Shown piece by piece: positions 25,543 through 35,665 of a stretch of 64,000 bases of DNA. Source of the DNA: Nostoc parmelioides FACHB-3921 (lineage in GTDB: Bacteria; Cyanobacteriota; Cyanobacteriia; Cyanobacteriales; Nostocaceae). The notes beneath the pieces are model-generated. The model was given only the letters and a program-made list of their open reading frames with translations, had not been told where the DNA came from and did no database searches. Numbering within the stretch: position 1 is the first letter of the stretch; every line of letters begins with the position of its first letter. Location of the stretch: contig NZ_JACJQL010000007.1 in the NCBI RefSeq assembly GCF_014696625.1, forward strand, positions 1 through 64,000. The letters are read 5' to 3'. Both the position numbers and the translations under genes were made by a program.

Positions 25543-25782
25543 TTTAGATGATAGACACCTGATTTTCTTAGATATCGGGTGTCATTTTATCGTGGCGTAA
25601 ATAAGCCACCCCTGGGAAACGACGACAATGTCCACAAGAATCTAGTTATAAATTAAAAATTATGCCCCAAGGTACTAGTTTTTAGTATTAAATGAGAGTT
25701 ACTGTAAGCTTCTTTAAGTTTTAAGTTATTACTTTTATTTTTGATAAGCTGTAGGCGCTGGTATGAGGAGTTCTAGCGAATT

Positions 25783-26610
25783 ATGCACTGGTTGTTTACA
25801 GGACGTTTAAGCGTAGATAAAATAACGGTTAAGATTGCTAATCTTTCACCAAGTTTACAAGGTATAAAGCTAGTACAGTTGTCGGATTTTCATTATGATG
25901 GTTTGCGGCTATCAGAAGAAATGTTAGAGGAGGCGATCGCAGTTACTAACGAAGCTGAACCAGATTTAATACTATTAACTGGTGACTATGTGACTGATGA
26001 TCCTACACCAATTAACCAACTCGCACTAAGACTTAAATATCTACAAAGTCGTTATGGTATTTTTGCTGTGCTAGGCAATCATGATATTCACTATAGTCAC
26101 TCTCAAACTTCAATCACAAAGGCTTTAACAGGTATTGGTGTTAATGTTCTGTGGAATGAAATTGCTTATCCTTTTGGACATGAATTACCAATAGTCGGAC
26201 TGGCTGACTATTGGTCAAAAGAATTTCATCCTGCATCGGTTATGAACAAACTCGATCCAACTACACCCCGGATTGTTTTATCTCATAACCCAGATACTGC
26301 GAAAATATTGGAACAATGGCGAGTTGATTTGCAACTGTCTGGTCATACTCACGGTGGACATATAGTTCTTCCTGGTATAGGCCCTGTTGTCTATCACTAT
26401 AAAAAGCTTCTAAAAAAAGTTCCCAAAAAACTGCGGCGTTGGGTACCATTTTTACTAGGAGACTGCTCAAAAGTTGTCCGCTACTGGGAATGGGCGCAGG
26501 GATTTCATCAAGTAACCAACAATCAGTTATATGTGAATCGTGGACTAGGAACTTATCGACCTGGACGCTTATTTTGTCCACCAGAGGTTACTGTAATTAC
26601 CTTAACTTAG
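25783..26610 (+). CDS. Metallophosphoesterase (YkuE/calcineurin type), copy 2
   Basis: A 275-residue paralogue of the preceding gene, about two thirds identical by eye over its whole length. The same metal motifs are intact: LSDFHYDG, LLTGDYV, GNHD, SHNPDTA and GHTHGGH. The last motif ends in H rather than Q, and DYWSKEFHP replaces DYYYREFNP. Both copies keep every ligand, so both should be active, possibly on different substrates or under different conditions. Tandem duplication is the simplest origin. It has its own upstream gap with no repeat. Confidence 0.88.
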   Translation: MHWLFTGRLSVDKITVKIANLSPSLQGIKLVQLSDFHYDGLRLSEEMLEEAIAVTNEAEPDLILLTGDYVTDDPTPINQLALRLKYLQSRYGIFAVLGNHDIHYSHSQTSITKALTGIGVNVLWNEIAYPFGHELPIVGLADYWSKEFHPASVMNKLDPTTPRIVLSHNPDTAKILEQWRVDLQLSGHTHGGHIVLPGIGPVVYHYKKLLKKVPKKLRRWVPFLLGDCSKVVRYWEWAQGFHQVTNNQLYVNRGLGTYRPGRLFCPPEVTVITLT

Positions 26611-27262
26611 CCCAGCATAGATTGATAAAATTCTTTTAACAACTCAAGTTTTTGTTACTAATAAGATTAACCGCCATCAGCTAAGATAGAAAATCTCATT
26701 AGCAAATGGCGGTTTGGTAAATATATGATTGTCAGAGAAGATAGGAAAAAACAGAATTAAACAACTCAACTAAGGTGGACATTATCCGCAATTAAAAGCC
26801 CCTAAAATCGTGCATCCTTGATTCCAATAGGCAGGCATTTCTGGCTGTAATTTCAACACCTCCATAAAAAGCAATACACTCAAGGAGAAAACACTTTCAA
26901 TGAGGATGCGGCCAACGAGTTTAGGATTGCGAATACTTAAAACATTAGAGCGAGGAGGTACAGACTCTAAGTCCAAGATTTTTTAATAAACTTTTAACCT
27001 GTTTGTACCTTGCTCTTAATGTAGCACCATTTTTTTCTAGTAGTGTATCTGTTTGCTAAACTTCATCACCATTAATTTAACGCAATAATTTAGAAATATT
27101 TCTTAAAATTACTGTTTTAACCTAAGTACCTTCCTCAATCTTAGGAAACACCAAAAAATAAATTATTTGAAATTAGTGGTTTTGTAAGATGCGTCAGTGC
27201 AATAGAACCTAACCATAGTCGGCAGTTATTCATACTGACGCACCCTTGTATATATTGAGTTG
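26611..27262. other. Intergenic region with inverted repeat and an unassigned short frame
   Basis: 652 bases. AACCGCCAT (26669-26677) and ATGGCGGTT (26706-26714) form an inverted repeat after the phosphoesterase gene, possibly its terminator. A minus-strand frame of 64 codons (26782-26976, TTG start) ends LQPEMPAYWNQGCTILGAF. I do not recognise it, and it may be a gene remnant. Confidence 0.45.
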
Positions 27263-27919
27263 TTATTGATCCGGATTACTGTTTTGATTAACATCATCAG
27301 CAGTAGAAGAACCACTATTCACGCCGCTTTGTGACTGGTCTCTAGCTTCAGGTGTAATCGTTGGAGAGGGGCTGGGTTGTGTATTCGTAGTAGGCGTACT
27401 AGTTTGAGTTGGCTGAGGAGTAATAGCAGGCGCTGTCTCTCTTGCAGAAGGCTGGGGTGGAACAGTCACATTAATCTGTGGCTGAGAATTTGTTGTTGAA
27501 GGTGGGACTTGTTGTTGGGGAATGACAACAGGAACTTCTCTGGTTCTTTCAATAATTGTTGTTTGTTGTGGTTGAGGCGATAGGGTAGGGCTAGCGTTAG
27601 TAGGTAAAGAAGTTTCCACTGGTGTGCTAGGTTCAACTGCTGCGTCGTTCTGATTAAAATACCAAAATGCACCAGCAATCAAACCCACTAAGGAAGTTAA
27701 CAATATACCAAAAATCAGCCCATTAGCGGCATTTTCATTATCACGTTCTACTTGATAGTTACGTTCAATATTACGTCCATTGATATAACCATTACGGTAA
27801 GAATTATTTGGTGTTTCAGTTGTTCTTGTTACGTTAGTGTGAGTATTACCATTACTATCAGTATGAACATCACGGTTAACGCTTTGGTTATAAGTTTCAC
27901 GCTCGTTAGGATTAGTCAT
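27263..27919 (-). CDS. Low-complexity single-span membrane protein of unknown function
   Basis: A 218-residue protein. Residues 1-70 are Asn/Thr-rich (NGNTHTNVTRTTETPNN). One transmembrane helix follows at about 68-90 (GLIFGILLTSLVGLIAGAFW). The C-terminal 120 residues are Pro/Thr/Ser/Gln-rich and disordered. With a short N-terminal part inside and a long disordered tail outside, it could be an envelope spacer. No domain recognised. The frame is consistent and begins with ATG after a GAGCG stretch, so it is likely real. Confidence 0.65.
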   Translation of the reverse strand: MTNPNERETYNQSVNRDVHTDSNGNTHTNVTRTTETPNNSYRNGYINGRNIERNYQVERDNENAANGLIFGILLTSLVGLIAGAFWYFNQNDAAVEPSTPVETSLPTNASPTLSPQPQQTTIIERTREVPVVIPQQQVPPSTTNSQPQINVTVPPQPSARETAPAITPQPTQTSTPTTNTQPSPSPTITPEARDQSQSGVNSGSSTADDVNQNSNPDQ

Positions 27920-28303
27920 AGTTTTCGATTACGCTCCTTATTTTCATATTGGCAATATCAATTTTTAGTAAATACGAAATAACTTACTAATGTTTGATAT
28001 ATTTGGTGTTAGATTTGTAACTCTGTTTTAAATATCCTCAGAATAACTTCTCAGCTTTGACTAACGGATCTACCTTGAGGTGAAAGCTCAATACATCGGA
28101 AGAATGAATATAGGTGGGGTTTTGCTAGATTTTTCTACTTATTGAAATAAATATCTACTAATTTTCCCGCATTAGCTAATTTTTACTTATTAGATAATAT
28201 ATTTATGTTTGCATTAGGTTTTATGGTTGTGTGATATTGAGTACTTGTATCAAAGGTGCGATAAAAATACTCTACTGTTGTTTTATGAATCCTGAATTAT
28301 TAC
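27920..28303. other. Intergenic region, no gene seen
   Basis: 384 AT-rich bases between two minus-strand genes. It holds the promoter of the low-complexity protein; nothing else is visible. Confidence 0.4.
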
Positions 28304-28915
28304 TCAATATCTATTTAGCTTTAGTAGTCTTTTAATTTTCTGGCATAATCTTGCGAGCCAGGATTTAGGCTTAGTTTTATATCTTGGCGATGAGACATAA
28401 GCAGCTTTGGGAATTTTCCCTTCTAACTGTGCGGCTTTATTTAAATCGGAAGTAGCTCTATATTCATATCCCAATTCAGAGCAAATGAATCCTCGGTATT
28501 TGTAAGCTGCAATGTAGCTGGGATTGAGGCGAATTGCTTGGGTAAAATAGGCGATCGCTTCTTCATATTCTTTTTTGTCCACACTTTCCACACCCCAGTT
28601 GTAGAAAGTCTCTGCACCCCAACGATTAACAGATGCTTTTACAGGCTTTTTTGGTGGAGGCGTAGCTGAAGCTGGCTTCTCAACAGTTGGTGTCACTGAC
28701 TTAACTCTGTTGTAAGCGGCGTTGATTCTTTTAATTTTTGTCTCGGCTTGCTGTTTTTGCTCGTCATCAACAAAGCGATCGGGATGCCAAATTTTAACTA
28801 GCTTCCGATAAGCTTGCTTTACTTCTACCTGTGATGCACCAGGTTTTAAACCGAGAATTTCATAAGCATGACTGATATCAAGTTGTAAACCATCTCGCGG
28901 CTTGTCGTTAGACAT
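28304..28915 (-). CDS. J-domain protein with TPR repeats
   Basis: A 203-residue protein. Residues about 12-75 are a DnaJ J-domain (DISHAYEILGLKPGASQ, then WHPDRF with the HPD tripeptide that stimulates DnaK ATPase). Residues about 105-165 hold TPR-like helices (AETFYNWGVESVDKKEYEEA, then YKYRGFICSELGYE). The tail is basic. It lacks the Gly/Phe, zinc-finger and substrate domains of true DnaJ, so it is a specialised co-chaperone that would recruit DnaK to a partner held by the TPRs. Confidence 0.85.
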   Translation of the reverse strand: MSNDKPRDGLQLDISHAYEILGLKPGASQVEVKQAYRKLVKIWHPDRFVDDEQKQQAETKIKRINAAYNRVKSVTPTVEKPASATPPPKKPVKASVNRWGAETFYNWGVESVDKKEYEEAIAYFTQAIRLNPSYIAAYKYRGFICSELGYEYRATSDLNKAAQLEGKIPKAAYVSSPRYKTKPKSWLARLCQKIKRLLKLNRY

Positions 28916-29052
28916 CGCGCATACTAAAAAATATAACTACGTAAATCTATCTTAACTAAACTCTCAAACTGTTTTATGAGATAGAATCTCTAAAATCGTT
29001 TGTGAATTACCAGATTCCCGACTTTTTTAAAAATTTGCTAATCGAAACGTAA

Positions 29053-30144
<1,092 letters not shown>

Positions 30145-30177
30145 AACTACTGCTATCATTATATATGCTTCACAGTT

Positions 30178-30251
30178 GGGGCTGTAGCTCAGTTGGATAG
30201 AGCGAGCGCCTCCTAAGCGCTAGGTCGTGCGTTCAAGTCGCACCAGTCCCG
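30178..30251 (+). tRNA. tRNA-Arg (anticodon CCU)
   Basis: 74 bases fold as a standard cloverleaf. The acceptor GGGGCTG pairs with CAGTCCC. The D stem is GCTC/GAGC. The anticodon stem AGCGC/GCGCT encloses the loop CTCCTAA with anticodon CCT at 30212-30214. The T stem GTGCG/CGCAC encloses TTCAAGT. The discriminator base is G, and no CCA is encoded. It reads AGG codons. Confidence 0.95.
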
Positions 30252-30425
30252 TCACCACAAAATAGTTAAATCAAATAATTAGTCAGAAATCCTGTATCTA
30301 GGATCATGACTAATTATGTGAAAAAATTGTGCTAATACACATTAAATGATGAATTAGCTTGACGGTATTCCTGCCAGGGTAAATTTCGCCAAAGTCTGTT
30401 AACTTACATAGATATTTTTCTTATT

Positions 30426-31040
30426 TTGAGAGAAAATAACGCCCTCAACAAACAAAGTTATAGAGCCTTGAAGAATAATCTATTGTTTAGAGGTAAATCA
30501 TTTTCGTTTGCGGTGCTATTTTTACCGCTATTAATGTGGTTTGGATACCAAGAAGCTAAAAACGCCTACACACAACCCCAAGCCGTAATAGTTTTAGGTG
30601 GTTCGACTAGAAATCTAGAAAGAGAAAAGTTTACTGCTAGTTTTGCCCGTAAGCACCCAAATTTACCAATTTGGATTTCTGGAGGTAGTCCACCTGTCTA
30701 CACTAAGCGGGTATTTAAGAAAGCTGGTATTGATACCAAGCGATTACACTTAGACTATGAAGCGGTAGATACAGTAACAAATTTTACTACGTTAATTGAC
30801 GAGTTACAATCTCGTGGTATTAAAAGCGTTTATTTAATTACTTCTGATTTCCATATGCGCCGCGCCTGTATCATTGGCGAAATAGTTTTAGGTAGTCGCG
30901 GAATTACCTTTAAACCAATCTCAGTCCCTTCAGAAAACTCTCCTGAACCAATTGAAAAATCTTTGCGTGATGGGGCTAGGGCTTTATTATGGGTGGCTAC
31001 TGGTTATACAGGTGCAGACGAAAAACATAAGCGTCAATAG
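30426..31040 (+). CDS. YdcF/DUF218 family protein
   Basis: A 204-residue protein with an N-terminal membrane anchor (FSFAVLFLPLLMWFGY) and a DUF218 domain: AVIVLGGST, then WISGGSPP, EAVDTVTNF and LITSDFHMRRA. Family members (YdcF, SanA) are implicated in envelope metabolism, and YdcF binds S-adenosylmethionine, but the reaction is unknown. The start is TTG 30426, and no other start lies before the anchor. The gene stands alone after tRNA-Arg. The 170-base gap between them shows nothing notable. Confidence 0.83.
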   Translation: MRENNALNKQSYRALKNNLLFRGKSFSFAVLFLPLLMWFGYQEAKNAYTQPQAVIVLGGSTRNLEREKFTASFARKHPNLPIWISGGSPPVYTKRVFKKAGIDTKRLHLDYEAVDTVTNFTTLIDELQSRGIKSVYLITSDFHMRRACIIGEIVLGSRGITFKPISVPSENSPEPIEKSLRDGARALLWVATGYTGADEKHKRQ

Positions 31041-31096
31041 TTCCCTGTTCTCCCACCTACCTTTTTTTATGGCGTTAGCAGTGGGAGTTACATAAC

Positions 31097-31390
31097 CTAT
31101 ACTGCTATTTCCTGTATCAGAACATAGGGCTGCACTATCAGGGTGTTAAATCTTTTTTGCTGATTGGCGTTCCATTCTCCCAGTTGCTGAGGAGAAGGTT
31201 TATTAATTAATTGCTCATCAATCCATCGTTGAACTGAAGGTATATTATCACTAGCGATCGCCTCTCCCACATCTAGCAAGTTCAAATCTAGTGATACTAA
31301 AATCACAGCATCTCTCTGTGCATGAGGAATTAGCCATTCCCACTCTGATTCATCTATAGTTTCTGATAACTCTGTTCTCAAATCTGACAT
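31097..31390 (-). CDS. DUF2288 family protein
   Basis: A 97-residue soluble protein matching the DUF2288 pattern: a SEWEWLIPHAQRDAVILV opening, a LDLLDVGEAIA-like helix, WIDEQLINKPSPQQL and the closing LIVQPYVLIQE. Function unknown. It begins with ATG 31390 and is convergent with the YdcF gene. The length is normal for the family. Confidence 0.85.
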   Translation of the reverse strand: MSDLRTELSETIDESEWEWLIPHAQRDAVILVSLDLNLLDVGEAIASDNIPSVQRWIDEQLINKPSPQQLGEWNANQQKRFNTLIVQPYVLIQEIAV

Positions 31391-31471
31391 GATTTTTTAT
31401 TCTTATCCTCATCTTTCGATTTTACATTAAATGGAAGATCAGAATAAAGAGTGAAGGGCAAACCGATGAAT

Positions 31472-31540
31472 AAGCTATTCTGCCTTTAATTTGCATAATC
31501 TATCGTGAGGGCTGTTAACTTTTAACAGTCAACGTCAACT
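31472..31540 (+). repeat. Dispersed repeat R2, copy B
   Basis: AAGCTATTCTGCCTTTAATT, TGCATAATCTATCGTGAGG, then TTAACAGTCAACGTCAAC. It matches 11197-11280 word for word, with fewer heptamers. Confidence 0.72.
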
Positions 31541-31585
31541 ATCTTATTAGTAGTTGGGACATTTAGACGCGCATTAGCTTATTAA

Positions 31586-32623
31586 CTAAACTTCAGACTT
31601 CATTTCATCAATTTCAAATAAAGATACAATCACTCCTGTAATGGGGATAGAAATAAAAACACCCAATAAACCTGCCACTCTAGCACCTACTAATAAAGCA
31701 AAAAATACTACCACTGGATTCAGATTCAACGCTCCCTGCATGATGCGAGGTGAGATTAAATTATCTTGGATTTGCTGGAGTATTACACAAGCAATCAATA
31801 CTTTTAATGCTAACCAAACATCTTGGGATAAGACAATTAAAGTAATTGTTCCCACGCCTAAAGTAGCTCCAATGCCAGGAATTATATCTAATATTCCCAC
31901 TATTACGGACAGTATCAAAGCAAAAGGCACTTGTAATAATAAGAAAATAATGAATGTTGAACTTGTTAAGAATAAGCACAATAATAACTGACCGCGAAAA
32001 AATCCTAGAAAACTACGTCGCATGATATTTGTAAATCTAATGCGGCGTTTTTGGGGAACTATTTTGAGAGTAAAATTCCAAAGTTTTTCACCATCGAGTA
32101 GCATGAAAAAAGCTACGACAGCAATTAAGATAAATGTCACAAAATTAGTGAGAAACTGTTGCACAATTGCCAAACTTGTAACTAATGTTGATACAGCTTG
32201 GGTTCGCAATTGTTCCTGAATGACACTTAAATCTATTTGCAGATTGCGGTTACGTAATAAACCCTCTATTCTTTCCAACAAAGGTAACAAAGAAGTTAAG
32301 AAAGCAGATATACTATCAATTAATTGTTGACCCTGGGATAAAATTGCTATAGCAACGGTAATCAGTAATCCTCCTAAAATCACTATGCTGATTAGGAAAA
32401 CTACGACAACTGCAACACTGTGGGGTAAAAAACGGCGCAGCCATTGCACAGGGTAGCTCAGTAAAAAAGCCAAAATAGCTGCAAAAGTAAAAATTATAAT
32501 TACTGTCTCAAAGTAAGCTAGAAGCTGTACGATCGCCCAACCAGCCGCAACTAACAGCAAAAAGCGGACTAGTGCCAAATTATTTAATCGATGCCACAGA
32601 TTTTTGGCTTCAATACCGCTCAT
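31586..32623 (-). CDS. AI-2E family (PerM-like) transporter
   Basis: A 345-residue membrane protein with about eight helices in the AI-2E/PerM layout. The conserved stretch VGILDIIPGIGATLGVG (motif DIIPxxG) and DNLISPRIMQGALNLNPV after it are family-diagnostic. Members export autoinducer-2 or act as Na+/H+ antiporters or permeases, so the substrate is not determined. ATG 32623 is preferred; the frame opens with TTG 32635. It lies downstream of plsC in the same direction, 96 bases apart. Confidence 0.87.
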   Translation of the reverse strand: MSGIEAKNLWHRLNNLALVRFLLLVAAGWAIVQLLAYFETVIIIFTFAAILAFLLSYPVQWLRRFLPHSVAVVVVFLISIVILGGLLITVAIAILSQGQQLIDSISAFLTSLLPLLERIEGLLRNRNLQIDLSVIQEQLRTQAVSTLVTSLAIVQQFLTNFVTFILIAVVAFFMLLDGEKLWNFTLKIVPQKRRIRFTNIMRRSFLGFFRGQLLLCLFLTSSTFIIFLLLQVPFALILSVIVGILDIIPGIGATLGVGTITLIVLSQDVWLALKVLIACVILQQIQDNLISPRIMQGALNLNPVVVFFALLVGARVAGLLGVFISIPITGVIVSLFEIDEMKSEV

Positions 32624-32719
32624 ATACTGTATCAAAAAATTTGATTAATTGATTTTCAACATACAACAATCAAATAGCGATCGCTACCTACTTACAGCAT
32701 ATTTTCTCCAATTGGATAA

Positions 32720-33358
32720 TCAGCGCCCTAAATCGTGCATTTGATTAATGGCTGCTGCACACTTTTGGGTAATTGACTCTAATTCGTCTTTACTAGTAGA
32801 ACTGGGAGTGTCAATTAAATTACCGATTCTCACTGTTAGAGGCACTGCACGAGGTACAGAAGAACCTTTTTGTAAAATATTCTCCGAACCCCACAAACAA
32901 ACGGGTAATATCGGCGCTTTTGCTTTAGCTGCTAGTAGTGCTGCGCCTCTTTTGGGGTCACTAATGCGACCATCTGGGGTGCGAGTACCTTCCAGGAATA
33001 CACCCACAGCCCAGCCATTTTCCAGATATTCTAGAGCTGCACGAATGGCATTGCGATCGGCACTTCCCCTACTGACTGGGTAAGCACCATATAATTTAAT
33101 CGCCTGTGCTAAAACAGGAATTTCAAATAATTCTTGCTTCGCCATGTATGCCACTGGACGACGCACACAATTAGAGACGATGGGCGGGTCAAAGTAACTA
33201 GCATGATTACTTACAACGACTACAGGGCCTGATTGGGGGACATTTTCCACACCGTAAATCCGACCCCGAAAGTAAGCGTGTAACATCGGGCTGACAACTG
33301 ACCACTTAAAGGCATGATACAGTGCCAGACTAATCAATGGTTCGCGGGTTCGGGACAT
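32720..33358 (-). CDS. plsC: 1-acyl-sn-glycerol-3-phosphate acyltransferase
   Basis: A 212-residue acyltransferase making phosphatidic acid from lysophosphatidic acid. The catalytic H-x4-D is NHASYFDPP, and the substrate-binding motif is FLEGTRTPDG. It is the last gene of plsX-fabH-fabD-plsC, so phosphate-backbone supply and acyl-chain initiation are clustered. The gap to fabD carries a dispersed R3 repeat, so cotranscription is not certain. A second acyltransferase at 40950 is distinct. Confidence 0.92.
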   Translation of the reverse strand: MSRTREPLISLALYHAFKWSVVSPMLHAYFRGRIYGVENVPQSGPVVVVSNHASYFDPPIVSNCVRRPVAYMAKQELFEIPVLAQAIKLYGAYPVSRGSADRNAIRAALEYLENGWAVGVFLEGTRTPDGRISDPKRGAALLAAKAKAPILPVCLWGSENILQKGSSVPRAVPLTVRIGNLIDTPSSTSKDELESITQKCAAAINQMHDLGR

Positions 33359-33363
33359 AAGAA

Positions 33364-33461
33364 ATTGGGGATAAAAAAGTAAAAAGTAAAAAGTAAAAAG
33401 GTAAAAGATTTTTTCTTTTGACTTTTGCCTTTTGACTTTTGCCTTGAACTGGGGATTGGGC
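33364..33461. repeat. Dispersed hairpin repeat R3, copy B
   Basis: AAAAAGT repeats, then AGGTAAAAGATTTTTTCTTT, TGACTTTTGCC twice and CCTTGAACTGGGGATTGGGC. Word order matches 7703-7796. It sits between fabD and plsC. Confidence 0.75.
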
Positions 33462-33593
33462 CAGGCTTCCCTAATAGAGGTTGCGCCAAAGGGTAGCTAG
33501 TCCGGGGGCAAGTATGAGAAGGGAAACATTTTTGAGTAGGGTCTCGTAGAAAGGGAAAGCCTCTCGCTGCGCTGTCTCAATCATCCCTAGTCT

Positions 33594-34472
33594 CTAATTT
33601 AGTAGTTCCGTAGCGTTGCGGATGTTTTTTAAAATTAAATTAGCAGTAGTGCGTTTAATCAAACCTGTTAGTACGTTACCGGGGCCGATTTCCACAACTT
33701 TCTCAACACCATTGGTTGGTAAGGTTAAAGAAATTTCTCGCCAGCGCACTGAACCGGTCATTTGTTGGCTGAGGCGTTGTTTTAAAATTGTGGCATCAAC
33801 TGCTGGCACTGGCTCGACGTTTGATAATACGGGTACGGTAGCCTGTTGAAATTCTACAGTTTCCAGAATTTCTTGGAACTCTACAGCAGCAGTATTCATG
33901 AGGTGTGAATGAAATGCTCCCGAAACTTTCAACGGGACAGCACGCTTGGCTTTGACTTGAGACATCACCGTCTGCACAGCTTCTGGAGTACCGGATATAA
34001 CAACTTGCGCCGGACTATTATCGTTTGCTAGCACCACATCAGGAGTCTGGGAAATTACTGTTTCCAACTGTTCGCGGTCAAAATTCATCATAGCCGCCAT
34101 CATGCCGCCTGCGGCGCTATCCATGAGTTCAGCTCGTCGCTTGACTAGTTTTAAACCAGCCGACCACTCAAAAACGCCGGCAACGTAAAGGGCGATGTAT
34201 TCTCCTAAACTATGACCAGCAACTAAATCTGGCTGGTGTCCCCGTTCTTTTGTCAGGTCTGCAAGGATACTCTCTACTACATAAAGACTGGGTTGGGTGT
34301 AGAGTGTCTGTGATAATTTTTCTTCGTTTTGGCAGATTTCGCTTACAGACCAGCCTAAGATTGCTTCAGCTTGAGCAAATTTTTCTTTGGCAGTTGGTAT
34401 ATCTAGTAAGTCTGTTCCCATCCCCAGTGCTTGAGAACCTTGTCCGGGGAACACCCATGCGGTTTTTGTCAT
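33594..34472 (-). CDS. fabD: Malonyl-CoA:ACP transacylase
   Basis: A 292-residue cytosolic transacylase that loads malonate on ACP for fatty acid synthesis. The nucleophile elbow GHSLGEY holds the catalytic Ser. FPGQGSQALGMG opens the domain, and SGAFHSHLM carries the catalytic His. The end is EIGPGNVLTGLIKRT. It directly follows fabH in the same direction with a 94-base gap filled by TTCAAAATT-type inverted repeats. Fits the plsX-fabH-fabD order of many bacteria. Confidence 0.95.
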   Translation of the reverse strand: MTKTAWVFPGQGSQALGMGTDLLDIPTAKEKFAQAEAILGWSVSEICQNEEKLSQTLYTQPSLYVVESILADLTKERGHQPDLVAGHSLGEYIALYVAGVFEWSAGLKLVKRRAELMDSAAGGMMAAMMNFDREQLETVISQTPDVVLANDNSPAQVVISGTPEAVQTVMSQVKAKRAVPLKVSGAFHSHLMNTAAVEFQEILETVEFQQATVPVLSNVEPVPAVDATILKQRLSQQMTGSVRWREISLTLPTNGVEKVVEIGPGNVLTGLIKRTTANLILKNIRNATELLN

Positions 34473-34566
34473 TTTTCAGTCGCTTCGCTCTAATTCAAAA
34501 TTCAAAATTAAAAATTCAAAATGAACAATCCAATTTTTGAATTTTGCATTTTGAATTTTTAATTGA

Positions 34567-35559
34567 TTATCTTCCCCATTGGAAAATTGCTGCACCCCAT
34601 GTTAGACCGGCTCCAAAGCCGGATGTAGCAATGATATCGTTGGGTTTTATTTTACCTTCTCGCACGGCTTCATCTAGGGCTAGGGGGATAGAAGCGGCGG
34701 AGGTATTGCCGTAATTAGCGAGATTACTAATTACTTTGTGTGAGGGAATATTTAGGCGTTGAGCTACGGTATCAAGAATGCGTTGATTTGCTTGATGTAG
34801 TAGTAGCCAATCGATTTGGTCAACAGTTAGTTGAGCCTCAAATAGAGCTTTATCAATGATTTCTGGGACTTTTTGAGCAGCAAAGCGGTAAACTTCTTTG
34901 CCGTTCATGGTTACGGGTTGATATGTGCCTTGAGTAATCTTGACATTGGGGAGAATTTCTTGGGCAGTGCCTTGATAAGCTAGGTTGAGATAATGGTTTT
35001 GTGTCCCATCACTTTTGAGGGCAAATCCTAATAAGCGATCGCTTTGGTTGGACTGCAATACAATAGCCCCAGCACCGTCACCAAATAGCACGCAGGTACG
35101 TCTGTCTTGCCAATCTACCCAACGGGAGAGGATATCAGCCCCGATCAAAAGTACATTCTGATATACACCTGTTCTGATAAATTGGGCTGCTGTGACTAGA
35201 CCAAAAACAAAGCCGGAACAGGCTGCGGTTAAATCAAAGGCTACGGCTTTAGTAGCTCCCAAATCAGCTTGAATTTTAGTAGCAGTACCAAACAGATCAT
35301 CAGGTGTGGAAGTTGCAAGTAAAATCAAGTCTATATCGGATGCTGTAATCCCCGCAGAGGCGATCGCCTGTCTACTAGCCGCCGCCGCCAGACTGCTTAA
35401 TGATTCAGTGGGTAGGGCTAAACGCCGTTGGCGGATTCCCGTTCTGGTGCTGATCCACTCGTCTGATGTCTCTACCAGTTGGCTTAACTCTTCGTTGTGA
35501 AGGGAAGTTTCAGGTGCTGCTGAACCACTTCCGGTAATTGCGATGCCTAAGTTTTGCAC
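34567..35559 (-). CDS. fabH: 3-oxoacyl-ACP synthase III
   Basis: A 330-residue thiolase-fold condensing enzyme that joins acetyl-CoA and malonyl-ACP to begin fatty acid synthesis. The catalytic Cys is in FDLTAACSGFVFGL, the His in LLHQANQRI and the Asn in ISNLANYGNTSAASIP. The start is GTG 35559, with GGGAG 7 bases before it. Downstream of plsX by 106 bases. Confidence 0.96.
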   Translation of the reverse strand: MQNLGIAITGSGSAAPETSLHNEELSQLVETSDEWISTRTGIRQRRLALPTESLSSLAAAASRQAIASAGITASDIDLILLATSTPDDLFGTATKIQADLGATKAVAFDLTAACSGFVFGLVTAAQFIRTGVYQNVLLIGADILSRWVDWQDRRTCVLFGDGAGAIVLQSNQSDRLLGFALKSDGTQNHYLNLAYQGTAQEILPNVKITQGTYQPVTMNGKEVYRFAAQKVPEIIDKALFEAQLTVDQIDWLLLHQANQRILDTVAQRLNIPSHKVISNLANYGNTSAASIPLALDEAVREGKIKPNDIIATSGFGAGLTWGAAIFQWGR

Positions 35560-35665
35560 TCCTACTCTCCCAAGCTATGAGTGATTAGAGACGTTTTATA
35601 CAACGTCTGTACAAATTATTAGTCATTAGTCATTTACTTTTGACTAATAACCCACAGAACTGATG

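Noticed and set aside
30178..30251. Integration site (att) at the tRNA-Arg gene
   Set aside because: No integrase, no duplicated tRNA 3' end and no foreign-looking genes follow.
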